Positions 24,477 through 35,732 of a stretch of DNA of 64,000 bases are shown in pieces. A model generated the notes under the pieces. It was not told the DNA's origin, did no database searches, and saw only the letters and a program-made list of their open reading frames with translations. Positions within the stretch are counted from its first letter, which is position 1. Every line of letters begins with the position of its first letter. The DNA lies in contig CM041292.1 in NCBI GenBank assembly GCA_023052935.1, forward strand, positions 40,322,139 to 40,386,138, in the 5' to 3' direction. The translations under genes and the position numbers were made by a program. The stretch is from Piezodorus guildinii. Lineage: Eukaryota > Arthropoda > Insecta > Hemiptera > Pentatomidae.

Positions 24477-24930
24477 GGCCCCCTGGTACATCCAGTGCTC
24501 ACCTATGGATCAGAGGCATGGGCAATCATTAAGGGGGACAAGAACAGGCTACTAATTTTCAAAAGACAGATGCTCAGGAGAATATTCGGAGCAGTAAGAG
24601 AAGTAGAGGTCTAGAGGAAAAGAAAAAACAAGGAGCTCGTCTTTAAAGATGCTGACATAGTGAAGGTTATAAAGCTAGGATGATACCGATGGGCTGCCAT
24701 GTGGCTTGAATGACTGACTCTGAGATCCCAAGGAAGATAATGACAGAAGAGGTGCACCAAGCAAGGAGAGTAGGGCAACCCAAAACAAGATGGCAGATAC
24801 GAGGAACCTGCTCAACATCAGGAACTGGATTGCTGCAGCACAAGACCACAAGAGCCATCTAGCAGAGGCTGCTCGGGGAGGCCTAGACACGATAACGGGT
24901 TGTTGCGCCGGATGTATGTATGTGCTTGGC
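24477..24930 (+). mobile_element. LINE 3'-end fragment
   Basis: Encodes, with frameshifts, the C-terminal region of a non-LTR reverse transcriptase: LTYGSEAWAIIKGDKNRLL, then KRQMLRRIFGAV, then a RWAAMWLE-like block and a basic tail. It is 5'-truncated, lies in the same orientation as the Tc1-like element, and appears to have inserted into it. Confidence 0.7.
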
Positions 24931-25214
24931 AAACTAATTTCTTTTCAAATGCGCGTTTCTCGTGATTTTATAGAGTTTATGGTTTGTTACAAATGCAGGG
25001 CTTAATTCTAAAAAAAATTTACATCTATTGAATCAGTCACATGCTACTGTACAATATCTACTAAAAAGATAAAGAGTGCTAAAATCTCTGGAGAATAGAC
25101 CACTTGTTGGAAGACATAGGAATGGCCATTGGGATAAATAGGGACTATGGGATTTAGGTCTACCCAAAAGCGGTCTGAAGAAATATTCTAAGAAGGGAAG
25201 GATACAGTGGTCGA

Positions 25215-25409
25215 GTGGCAAGAAGAAAGCCCTTCATCAGTAAGATAAACCTTAAGAAGCAGCTGAAATTTGCAAGGGAGTTTGAAAATAAGCCCGAAAA
25301 TTTCTGGGAAAGGATTATATTCTCTGAAGAATCAAAATTTAATATTTTTGGCCATATGGAATGTCAAGAGTTGCAAATTTCTTCAATTCCTTCATTTGCA
25401 TTTATCTAA
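25215..25409 (+). pseudogene. Tc1-like transposase fragment
   Basis: The open frame reads RKPFISKINLKKQLKFAREF and then FWERIIFSEESKFNIFG. This is the segment of Tc1 transposases leading to the DESKF-type catalytic acidic residue, with Glu in place of the usual Asp (SEESKF). N-terminal and C-terminal parts are missing or broken. Confidence 0.7.
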
Positions 25410-25443
25410 TTATATTTGGGCGTATGGAAACTTTTTTGAGTGA

Positions 25444-27449
25444 GTGTTTGTATCTTCGTTTAGCAAACTTTCGATCTTTGCATTGTTACTTATTATCCAC
25501 AGTGTCATTGACTCCATTATACCTTAAATGCTACTAACAATCATTATTTTTTATTACTACAATCAATTTTGTTATTTTTGATTGAAACTGAGGTCAGGGA
25601 TTTAAGATTGGCAAAGTAGGTTCAATATACAGCAACAATTCAGTTATCAACATCACTGCTAAAAGAATTTCCAGTAGTTAGCAAAGAATATGAAACTGTT
25701 TCAAAAGTGAACTTGAAAATTTTGTTGTAGAACAAGAATTTTCAATCATTTTGTTTTTCATTTATTAAACAGACCTACTTTATTGCTGTTTCATGCAGTG
25801 GTCTCAAAGATCTTGCTCCAATTAAAATCTCTAAATACAAAGAAATGCCTACTAGCGATTATATGTTTTTTCAGTAGGTGTGAAATGTATGTTGCAGCAA
25901 TTGTTTCTCAGCACCAACATGCCTTCAGCAAGGACAGTATTCTGGACCCTCTGTAGATTTTTATATTTGAGATGGCTTAGTCTTATTTTATGTATCACCC
26001 ACTTTAAAAGCCAAAGATAGAAATGCGTCTAGGGCTGCTTCCCTTTCTTATTATCAGCTCAGTTGGGAATTCCTCATAATGCGTGACCCCATTTCTTATC
26101 ATCATTTCTCTGCACTACATACAGACTTAGGATGGCCTTTCTCAGTCTTTTGTGGAATCCATGCTCTTTTAGTACTCTAAAAATGTCTCGTTTCTGCACC
26201 CTGCCGAACTAATTGATTGACTGATTTCCTGTAATCGCTCAGTGGGAAATATGCCTTCAGAAAATGTCGCCATCTGTCTCTGTCTGAAGCCATTTCCTTG
26301 AGAGTTGCCTCTAAAAACCAAGACAGCAATATTCTTTTCAATAACCCCCTCAGAATTTATTTATATAGTAGATCCTTGGTGATCCTGTTATATCAGAAGC
26401 CAGTGCATTGGCAGACGATACAGTACTTTAGTATCACTCTCTTTTTCTAAACAACATTCAGGAGGTTTCAGAGCCAAATTATTTCAACATTTCTGGCAAA
26501 ATGTTGTCCATATCAGCCACTTTTCCCAGCTTTAGCAACTTCCTGTTCAAGGGAACTTGGGGAACAAAAGGAAACCTGTGAATTTGTGGCTATAATGCAC
26601 ACCAGACAACTAAGCATAAGATGGTAAAGTCGAATCTCAGTTCCATCTACACTTTTTCAAGCACATAGCTAAAAACTTCTTAGGTTTGGATGTCATTTTT
26701 ACTTATAATAATATTAAATCATCACTATGTGAGTATTTTAGGAGCTTATTTATTTGTATACTTTTCCCTTTTCTGTGTAATATTCCTTGAATCGATTTGC
26801 TCACATGTGATGTAGTTTTTATCCTTTGTGAAATAAGCAAAACTGAAAATCATGTTTATATTCCATCTTTTCTTCTGGTATCATTTCTCCATCTATTTTG
26901 TGCCTAAATGAAACTGTTTCTCCCACTCTTTAATCAGATTGCCCAAGTTTTTAAGAAGAAATTCAAAAAGATTGCACAAAAAAATAAAATTTAAAGCTAA
27001 TCAGACAAACAAGAGTTTTGAACTTATCTGTCATATTAGATACTGAATTTATTGTTCATATCAGATATATAGTATAGAGTTTTCAATAGTTAAAATAATT
27101 TAAGGCTTTTACATTATTCAGAAACTTAATTACAACTTCCTTAAATGATATCTAAACTGCCTTTCTTTTCATTTTATTGCCAACCTGGTATTATAAATTA
27201 CAATGTGAGATATTGGGTGATAAGACTTTTCTATATTAGTTTTGGAATCAGTACTCCAAACAACTGAGGAATTAGGTTAAATTATAGAAAAATCTATTTC
27301 ATTATGTATCTGTGTTAAGAAACAATACATTTTACAATTATCCTAAAACATTACCGTATAAATACGAGATTAGCAACATTTAAGTTTTAACAACCAGTTA
27401 CATTGAAAATTACATAATATGAGTAATTTTATCTTCTATATGATTGCAG
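25444..27449 (+). other. distal part of intron 5, possible LINE remnant
   Basis: Near 26393-26425 the + strand reads ASALADDTVL, resembling the catalytic YADD block of a reverse transcriptase. The surrounding frame is broken and no second motif was found. The remainder is AT-rich without recognisable content. Confidence 0.3.
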
Positions 27450-27494
27450 CTATAGATGAAACAGATGAAGAATTCAAAGATGTTATTGAAGATG
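27450..27494 (+). CDS. microexon-ankyrin gene, 45-nt exon 6
   Basis: A TATATGATTGCAG acceptor and GTAAGT donor bound a 45-nt, phase 1-1 exon encoding SIDETDEEFKDVIED, nearly half of it acidic. It continues the acidic segment started in exon 5. Confidence 0.6.
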
Positions 27495-28151
27495 GTAAGT
27501 TTGTATTATGGATTTTATTTATATATGTATATTATTATTTTGTTTACAAAATCGGTCTACAAGGAACCATGCAAATGTCATTACGAAGTCTTCTTTACAC
27601 CTTTCGCCTTCCTTCTACTCCAACACTCTCTAATCCTCCTGGACTGTTACTCTCGCTCTTCCATAGTCCATTCCCTCACTCTACCCCACAGGAACCCTAA
27701 TCTCTTTTAGTTTTCTCCCCAAGCGGTCTTCATCTGTGATTTTTATCCTGCTCAATTACTCTTTCATTTGTTTTACATTTCCCTCATACTTTTATTGCTT
27801 AAGACATAGTTAATTTTTTTTCTTTTTTAGCCTTACATTTTTCATTGTGCCTGTAGAACCTCAGTCTTCTGATGGCTGTTTCCCAGTCCTCCAAATTCCT
27901 GTATATTTCTTTATTGGATTTTCTTCTGAATTCAAGATAGAGCATAAAGATTAGGACTGCAAGAATTGTAAAAATTAGTACTATGTGGTCTAGTCACAAC
28001 TTATAAAGGAATTAATTGCTGCTCAACTTGGTTATTTTTAAGTATAGAGGCAAAAAATTTTTAAATGTTTTAGAATCAGAAATTTTTGTTTGAATTAGTT
28101 AAAAGAAAATAGTAAAAAAGACCAGTATAAATACTTTTTGTTTATTATTTT

Positions 28152-28272
28152 GTGGTCCCGAGCCTGTGCAATATCAGGTACTCATTAAAGATCCCTATCC
28201 TAATTAAACCTGGATAGGCAAAATTTAGGACTCCCACTATTGCATTGTCTGGTTAGCCACAGTAGCATAAAG
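28152..28272 (+). repeat. SINE family 1 fragment, 3' half
   Basis: Holds the distal body (GGTACTCATTAAAGATCCCT, GGACTCCCACTATTGCATTG, AGCCACAGTAGCATAAAGGG). The tRNA-like head and the tail are missing. It abuts the MITE family 1 copy that follows. Confidence 0.7.
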
Positions 28273-28278
28273 GGACTT

Positions 28279-29192
28279 AAACTCTATATATCGATGTAAA
28301 ATTTGATGGGCTTTAATATCATGTAAGTTTCATTCTAATTGAAATAGTTTGACAGAGCTTAAATGCCAATATTTCAAAATTTCTTTTTCTAAAGTGCCTT
28401 TAATTTTATAGATACTAAAAATATAACAATATAATCTCGTTATCAATGGTAAAAAAACAGGTAAATATATGAGTTGAACAAATTTGATATCTAACGAAAG
28501 GAGAAAACTGAAAAAATATTTTTTTAATGTAAATTTTTTGTTTTTTGAACATAAGAACAGTAATCTTCTTCCAATTGGCACGACAGGACGTGTAGTCCCT
28601 GGGCCTCGTGGTGTAAACTCATGGGAGTTTAACACTCACGTTTCACGATGCAATTTTTAGTGTAGGGTCATCACTCCCTACACCTAATTTTGTGAGTGGC
28701 CACCATTTGGCTGACGAGTCTCACATACCCGGGGAGAGGCTGTGAGTGAATTCCCATTTTTTTACAGCAAATAAAAGCCTGATGGGACTGGGATTCAAAC
28801 TCAAAACCATAGCATGAGGGACTAGCGCGCTAGCCACTCAGCCAGGGGCTCCCTAAAGAACAGTAATACAGATGTATAATATACCATTGGAAAGCTAAAG
28901 ATTTTAGAGAAAATATTGTCTTATACAAAAGATTGTAAAATTCAATAAAGAGTGCCAATAAAACTAACTGATTATTTTAGTTAATAATATAATCATCATC
29001 ATAGGTCCAGCGCTACAACTCGGTGACGAATAATATAATGGATTTTTTAATTAAACACATGTTTCTATATAAATTCAATTTAATTAATTATTTATTAGTT
29101 TCACTCATTTTTATCTGTAACTGTATTTGAAAATTCTTTAATCGATTTTAACAACGGCGGTAAGTGAAAGTCGTGTGTGCTCGCACCAGATT
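28279..29192 (+). repeat. MITE-like family 1, copy c, interrupted by SINE
   Basis: Left-truncated copy that begins with the internal CTATATATCGATGTAAAATT block and ends GTAAGTGAAAGTCGTGTGTG and GCACCAGATTTTTTT. A SINE family 2 copy (28565-28855) splits it. Confidence 0.75.
28565..28855 (-). repeat. SINE family 2, copy b, with target duplication
   Basis: Read on the minus strand it begins with a tRNA-like head carrying a clear box A (TGGCTGAGTGGCTAGCGC) and a box B-like GAGTTTGAATCCC. The shared body follows. The 12-mer AAGAACAGTAAT occurs on both sides (28553-28564 and 28856-28867), which is the target-site duplication. It inserted into a MITE family 1 copy. Confidence 0.85.
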
Positions 29193-29852
29193 TTTTTAAT
29201 CTGCAAAACAGAATATTTTTATGTCAGGAATTCTAACTACTTTAATAAGAAAATCAGTTATCATGATTGAGGGGGTAACAATTCCAGGAAGTGGATCTCA
29301 TTTATTTATTTTATATTATTTTTTGCCCTGCTCTGCCTGTTAGGCAATAAAGGTGTCGCAACAGTGAGATTGTAAGCATGAATGAAAACAACCCAATGCT
29401 GCCATTAAAGTAACTTGATGAATTGATTTTTTTGCCATATAGAAAGTTTTAACCATAAAAAATGATAATTAATGCAAAAACCAAATCTGATAACTTATTT
29501 AACCACATTGTTGTGAGTCCATAACACTACTTAACTGAATCAAAATACTTCAATAGTGGTGACCGAGTAGGAAAATCGTAAAATCCTAGACCTCCAAGTC
29601 TTGATGGTTTCACAACCACAAGTATCTCAACTATCTCTTAAGGGGATTGACCCTTCAGTGTGTAGTCTATATCCTTATTGTCAATTTAAGTGTTTTGTGT
29701 GATGTTTGATGCTTTTCACAATGGCACTCAAAAACAAAGGGATTGTGAAACCTCACTAATTGCACATAGGCATTAATCTCCACATTTATAAATATTTTAG
29801 AACTTACTATTTCAATATTTCATATAATGAATTTAATTTTTAACTTTTACAG

Positions 29853-29894
29853 AAAAATATTGGTCTTGTGATGAAGAAGAACTTGAATTTTATC
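29853..29894 (+). CDS. microexon-ankyrin gene, 42-nt exon 7
   Basis: A TTTTTAACTTTTACAG acceptor and GTAAGT donor bound a 42-nt, phase 1-1 exon encoding EKYWSCDEEELEFY. It is separated from exon 8 by only 77 bp, the single short intron in the gene. Confidence 0.65.
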
Positions 29895-29971
29895 GTAAGT
29901 ACTCAAGGACATTGTTTTTATAGTTTTTATTATTAAAACTGCATCATCTAATTATCATTATGTGATTACAG

Positions 29972-30013
29972 CTCCATTTGAGAATTCTGATGATGAACTT
30001 GACAATGAAAATG
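29972..30013 (+). CDS. microexon-ankyrin gene, 42-nt exon 8
   Basis: A TTATGTGATTACAG acceptor and GTAATA donor (the only one in the series that is not GTAAGT) bound a 42-nt, phase 1-1 exon encoding PPFENSDDELDNEN. It is the last acidic exon before the ankyrin exon. Confidence 0.62.
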
Positions 30014-30866
30014 GTAATATTTTTTTTTTATTCTCCAATCTCTAGATCATTAAATATTTTTAATATAAAGAAAAAATAAAAAAAAGGCGGCTGTAATTTT
30101 TTTTTTTAATTGTAAGAATTTCATAGGAAATTGTCATGTTTCTTCTTTGAAACAAATAACTAATCTGAGGCTTTTTTTTTTTTTTTAAAGAAGTCAAATG
30201 GTAGCTTAGGGAAACAAGCTTAGGTAAAGCTTTAAAGGGATCATGAAGTATTGGCAAATATTAAATATGATTAAAATATTTAGAGACCTTTCAAATCTTG
30301 AATTTGATAAGATGGCCATTTTTAATTTTTTTATACACCCCATGATTGAGATCAATTATTTATTGATAAGAAATTAAAATATTCCCTGTATTTAAAAGCA
30401 GTGTGATTACAACCTTGAATACACAAGTAAACCAATAGGATTTATTTCAGTCCTTTCTTTTTAAAATAAAGATAAATATAAGTAAAGATAATAATAGATA
30501 TTTGTTCAATTGAATCTTATTAAATTTTCTGATGTCCTTTTCCTATTATTCTTATAATGGACAATTATTAATCTAATAATTTAATACTATTTTATACATA
30601 CTGCATAAAAAGAAATGGGTATATTTCTGAATTATGTGATATTTACATCACCCAGCATTTTTATACTTTTTTTATTAAAAAGCGTATTAGTATTTATAAT
30701 TAATATTTTCTTATTTTTATATTTTTTATCCAACTAATATTAAATATACAGGCTAATTGAATTAAGATAAGCAAATAAAGAATAAATTACAAATATCTCT
30801 TTTTTATATTTAGTTTATTATAAATACACAGTATTTATATGTCATATTGCTGATTACTCAAATAAA

Positions 30867-31756
30867 AATCTGGTGCGGGCAACACACGACTTTCACTTAC
30901 ATATATTTTTAAAATCATTGAAATAATTTTCAAAAACAGTTAGAGATAAAAATATGTGAAACTATTAAGGAATTAATTAAATTGAATTTCTATAGAAACA
31001 TGTGTTTTATTAAAAAATCTATTATATTATTATCTCAAGTAATCAGTTAGTTTTATGTTCATTTCATCACTCTCTATTAAATTTTAAAACCTTGTGTATG
31101 AGATAATATTTTTTCTAAAATCTTTAGCTTTCCAACGTTATATCATACATGTATATTACTGCTCTTATGCTCAAAAACGAAAAATTGCATTAAAAAAATA
31201 TTTGTTCTGTTTTCTCCTTTAGTTGGGTATCGAAGTTTTTCAATTTATATATTTACTTGTTTTTCATCAGCGTTAACAAGATAATATAGTTATTTTTATT
31301 AAATCTACAAAATTAAAGGTACTTTAGGGGAAGAAAATTTAAAATATCAGCATTTAAGCCCTGTCAGACCATTTTAATCAGAATAAAACCTAAATGATAT
31401 TAAAGCCCATTAAATTTTACATCGATATTGCGAGTTTAATCAAAATCGTCAGAACCGTTTTCGAGAAAATCGAAAAAAGGTGCAAAATGCATGGTATAAA
31501 GTGCCTCTTCTGGTAAGCTCATTTTGATGAAAAAAGTTTAGTCACGTCTCGGGCGTATATTTGTCTTGAATATGAAATTTCAGATTCATAGGACTTACCG
31601 TTTTCGCCTGGGAGTTACCACACACACAGATCTTTTTGCGGGACTTGGTTATTTGGACTCAGGGGACCCTAAAACGTGTATTTCCGTTGAAAACTGGAAT
31701 TCGAAAATTTTCACGATCGCAATACTTTCCCTTACTATATATAGTAAGTGAAAGTA
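30867..31756 (-). repeat. MITE-like family 1, copy d (best preserved)
   Basis: A reverse-oriented copy that shows both ends well: CTGGTGCGGGCAACACACGA then CTTTCACTTAC at the left, and CCTTACTATATATAGTAAGT then GAAAGT at the right. The outer ACTTTCACTTAC and GTAAGTGAAAGT form an exact inverted repeat. It lies in intron 8. Confidence 0.8.
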
Positions 31757-32509
31757 AAAACAACAAAGTGTCCTTTTAAGAAGAAGCACAGCAAATTATT
31801 ACACATTGGTTTATTCTTTCCTAATAGTTATACTCACTCCTCTTTTAGACCCAAACTCCACGAAAATATATGCCTATGCTACAACCATACACCACACAGT
31901 TAAGCTCCAAGGGAAAGATGGAATTCTGGTAGGCCTCAATAAGTATCATCACATTTCAGTGGATCTAGAGGTTCGAAATCATGCTCGAAACCTGTGAACA
32001 CAAACTTTTTTGCTTTCCCTGCATCTTCATTTAAGAGGATGTCGCAGCGAGAAGACCATCTGACAAGAATCTCCTCCGAGATCATGGAGCCTTCTTTTTT
32101 AAATGATAGGTATCAACTTAGGTTGAATAGACTTTCTACTCTCATTTACTTTTCTGTAGTAAGTTTGATTTTGACCCTGGGTTGATTTTGTCTCCCATTT
32201 TTCTCCATTTCTCCTAGCTGTTTCGTTTCTGATTCTCTTTTCTTCCTTAGTTGCAGTTGCTTCTCTACTCTTCTTTTATTCATCTAATCTTTTATAGATT
32301 GTCTTTTATGGTGCTTCTGAACCATTCTATGTATTCAGTTGTTTCCATGTTAGCACCGCAGTAAGTCCAACATCTCATTAAGTTGGACATGTGTCTCCGA
32401 ATAAAGAGAACATGACCTATCTGGATCGTCTGGATTGTTTCCATCTGTGGTGCACCAATCCACATACATTATAATAGTCACTATCCTACCCTACTACCAG
32501 TGCTCTTCT

Positions 32510-32770
32510 ATGAAAATATCCAAACCATTATATTTACATTAATGACATTTCTCTTCTTTCATCATATCCCTCAGTCCCCTTACACCATGTCCCCTTACAC
32601 TGAATAACATCCACGACTATCCAAATACTATTTCTATGCTGATGATTTTCAAATAAACCTGCATGAAAACAAGAAATGTCTTCTATGTGTTCAGACCTAT
32701 TTCCAACAAGGTAAAAACTCCAAGAGGACTACTGTTTCGTATATATCAGTATTCATCAACTAAAAACCAA
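32510..32770 (+). mobile_element. LINE reverse transcriptase fragment
   Basis: Translation with frame changes gives IYINDI followed by FYADDFQINLHE, the order of two adjacent reverse transcriptase blocks; the second contains the catalytic Asp pair. Stops and frameshifts make it non-functional. It sits in intron 8, 350 bp before the ankyrin exon. Confidence 0.55.
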
Positions 32771-33118
32771 AGATAGCTGTTAACTTTGATTTTTCCCTTA
32801 TACACTTTCCTAAAAAATATTATCATAAAATCATATCTAACACTCAAAAGCTTGGAATTTTCTCATCTTAAAGTGACTAAATTACCGTATTTAACTATTG
32901 CTCTTTTTTGTCTGATGTAGTTTGGTGAATGAAGGGTCGCATTATAAAAAATTTATAGAGAAATATAATATTTGTATTTATTAAGGTATCTCTCTTAACA
33001 AATAAAACTTTATGGTTGAGTAAAACTTTCAGAAATGCCCACTGAAATCTTACATAAAAAACATAGATACAAATAAGTGTTATTAACTCATAAAGTTTTT
33101 TTTTTTGTTTTTTTATAG

Positions 33119-34275
33119 GGGAATGCATACAACTGATTGAAGGAGAAACAATAATTCACAGAGTGAATGATGACAAGAATGTGAAAAAGTTTTTATATTT
33201 AGGCTATGATGTTGATACTAGAGATGCATCAGGTCTAACCCCACTTCATCGTGTTATAAAAACCCGTAATTTGGATCTTACCAAAGCCCTTATTAAGGCA
33301 GGAGCAAATGTCAATGCACTCAATAACTCTAGGCACAATTCTCTTATTATTGCAGTAAGTTACAGATGCTCTATGGAGTTAATAAATGAATTATTAAATG
33401 CTGGTTCTGATTACCGAACGGTGATAGAATATTTTAAGGAACAGGTAATGCATCGTGCTTGGACTGGAGAATTGGTACAAGAATTTTCAAGACGTGGGGC
33501 GAAGATCGATGTAAAAGACAATTATGGATACACTCCATTGCATCGTGAATCCAGGAATGGCCGTTTCGAGACTGGTTCAAGTGCTGCTAAAGCGTTAATA
33601 CGTTTAGGGGCTGATGTAAATGGTCGTGATGATAATGGTAAAACACCTCTCTATCATGCTGTTCTAGGTGAAAGATGGTTGATAATGAACGAGCTTATTA
33701 TGTATGGAGCAGATGTTGCCCAAGTCATCACTGATAAATCATTCCAAAGTGGAAAGTGCACCGCCTTGGACAAACTTCTACCTCAACGAGGAAGGATGTG
33801 GGAACTTATGATCAGAAGTGTTCTCTTACGAAATTGGGCTAACCAGAAGGATTTCACCAGCATTCAACAATATTTATTAAATCCGTATAATAAGGATAAA
33901 GTAGATTTTTATGTCGAACGATGTGCAAAAGAACTCACTCTAATGAAAAACTATACAGTTGGAAACTATTCCCTGCTTGATATAATGAAACCTCAAATTC
34001 TTTATAATAAACCAAAACCATTTAATATAGAGATTGATAATGAAGAACTATGCACACTTTTTCCCATATATTATGGAACAATTTTAGAAGTCATAAAAAA
34101 TAGCAAAATTAGATGGGTCAATCTTAAAAAGCTAGGAAAAAGTAAGTTTTTCTTAAGATCAAAAGACAACAAATCAGTTGCATTAAATAGTGACTGCATT
34201 CGAATAATTTGCACATATTTACCGGATAAAGATTTATCATCCTTTCTTTCCTTGTTCGAATGTGACAATACTTGA
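33119..34275 (+). CDS. microexon-ankyrin gene, terminal exon: ankyrin repeats plus PRANC-like C-terminus
   Basis: A T-rich tract ending TTTTTATAG precedes it, and the frame is open to the TGA at 34273-34275. It encodes about 385 residues. Ankyrin repeats are clear at SGLTPLHRVIKTRNLDLTKA (through KAGANVNAL), RHNSLIIAVSYRCSMELINE, GELVQEFSRRGAKIDVKD, YGYTPLHR...LIRLGADVNGRD and NGKTPLYHAVLGERWLIMNE. About 180 non-ankyrin residues follow, with CAKELTLMKNYTVGNYSLLD, LFPIYYGTILEV and a final LNSDCIRIICTYLPDKDLSS. That order resembles the PRANC/F-box-like end of ankyrin proteins known from parasitoid wasps and some viruses, where it recruits SCF ubiquitin ligase. The PRANC call is an inference from the motif pattern. 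Joined to the upstream exons, the protein is about 538 aa, basic at the N-terminus and acidic in the middle. The host role is unknown. Confidence 0.8.
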
Positions 34276-34922
34276 ACAGAAGAACTAGAACGAGAATTTG
34301 TAAAACGTGGGGCAAATATCGATGTGAAAGACAATTATGGATAAAATCCATTGCATCGTGCATATGGAAATGGCCATTCCGGGACAGATTCCAGTGCTGC
34401 CGAAGAGTTGAGACATTTAGAAGCTGATGTAAATGGTAGTGATGATAACGGTAAAACACCTCTCTAACAGGCTGTTCTTGGAGAAAAATGGGTTGTAATG
34501 AGCGAGTTTATTCTGAATGAAGTTATCTCTGATAAATCATTCCCTAATGGCAAGTGAAATTAAATTCTTATAATAATGATTTGAGGATTTTTATGTCGAA
34601 TAGTGTGTAAAAGAACTTACTCTAATGAAAAACCATACAGTTGGAAACTATTCGCTTGTTTGATATAATGAAACCTCAAATTCTTTATAACAAACCAAAA
34701 CTATTTAATATAGAGAATGATAACCAAGAAGAAGTGAACAAACTTCTTCCCATATATCATGGAACAATTTCAGGAGCCATAGATAAAAGCAAAAGTAACT
34801 TTTTTTAAGATCGAAAAATTAAAAATTAGTTGCATTAAATAGTGACTGCATCCGAATACTTTGTACATATTTACTGGATGAAGGTCTATCATCCTTTCTT
34901 TCCATGTACGAATGTTAAAATG
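34276..34922 (+). pseudogene. ankyrin exon array, decayed unit 2
   Basis: A head-to-tail copy of about 33464-34274 of the preceding exon. It starts TEELEREFVKRGANIDVKDN in the same frame as that gene, directly after its stop, and then hits a stop (NYG, TAA). The part matching CTALDKLLP to TSIQQYLLN is deleted. The end matches the YLPDKDLSSF region with changes. Positions 34561-34794 are identical to 36137-36370. Confidence 0.85.
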
Positions 34923-35695
34923 CAGAAGAATTAGAGAATTAGTACAGAAGAACTAGTAAGAGAATTTTTAAAACGTGGGACAAAGATCGATGTGAAAGAC
35001 AATTATGGACAAAACACATCACATCGTGCATAAAGGAATGGCCCTTTCAAGTCAAATTTCAGTGCTGCCAAAGAGTTGAGACATTTCGGAGGTGATGTAA
35101 ATTTTCATGATGGTAATTGTAAAACACCTCTATATCATGCTGTTCATGGCGAAAATGAGTTGTATTAAAAGACCTTTTTATGAATGTAGCAGATCTTGCA
35201 CAAGTTATTTCTGATAAATCATTCCCAAATGGCAGGTATAGAGCCTTGGACACACTTCTGCATCAACAAGAAAGGATGTGGGAACTTATGATCAGATGCT
35301 TTCTGTTAGGATATTGGGCTAACGGAAAGGAATTCACCAGCATTCAGCAATATGTTCTAAATTCTTATAATGTTGTTTATGTGTAAAAGAATTTATTCTG
35401 ATGGAAATATATATAGTTGAAACCCTATTCCCTGTTTTATATAATGAAACCTCAAATTCTCTTTAATAAAGCACAACAATTTTTACAGATTATGAAAACT
35501 ATACTACTTTTTCTTATATCTAACGTAATAATTTCAGAAGCAATAGATAAAACCAAATCTAAATTGGGCAATCTTGAAAAGCTAAAAAAAATCCAGTTGC
35601 ATTAAATAGTGACTGTATTCGTAGGATTTATACGTATTTACCGGAGGAAGAATTATCTTCCTTTCTTTCTATGTACGAATGTTAAAATGCTTGAA
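34923..35695 (+). pseudogene. ankyrin exon array, decayed unit 3
   Basis: The longest and least deleted of the broken copies. It keeps recognisable segments such as DLAQVISDKSFPNGRYRALD and ERMWELMIRCFLLGYWANGK, but stops and frameshifts break it into at least four frames. It ends with the degenerate LPEEELSSFLSMYEC match. Confidence 0.8.
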
Positions 35696-35732
35696 ACGAA
35701 GATCTAATCAGTAGCATTAAATAGTGACTGCA

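Larger units (their letters stand above)
24353..25443 (+). mobile_element. Tc1-like element with nested LINE
   Basis: The left sequence GTCAAAAAAGTTTCGATACA and the right sequence CGTATGGAAACTTTTTTGAG are inverted repeats of each other with one or two differences. They bracket a Tc1-like transposase fragment (25215-25409) and an inserted LINE 3' end (24477-24930). It lies in intron 5. Target-site duplication is not clear. Confidence 0.5.

Noticed and set aside
24667..24932. Two overlapping minus-strand open frames
   Set aside because: They are antisense to a + strand LINE 3' end with clear reverse transcriptase motifs.
13993..30013. Assignment of the microexon series to an aphid bicycle-type effector family
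   Set aside because: There is no signal peptide and no paired Cys-Tyr-Cys motif, and the series ends in an ankyrin exon. Only the small-exon architecture is shared.
31806..32185. Two plus-strand open frames near 32 kb
   Set aside because: No domain, no splice-site support, and they lie between a MITE copy and a LINE fragment in an intron.
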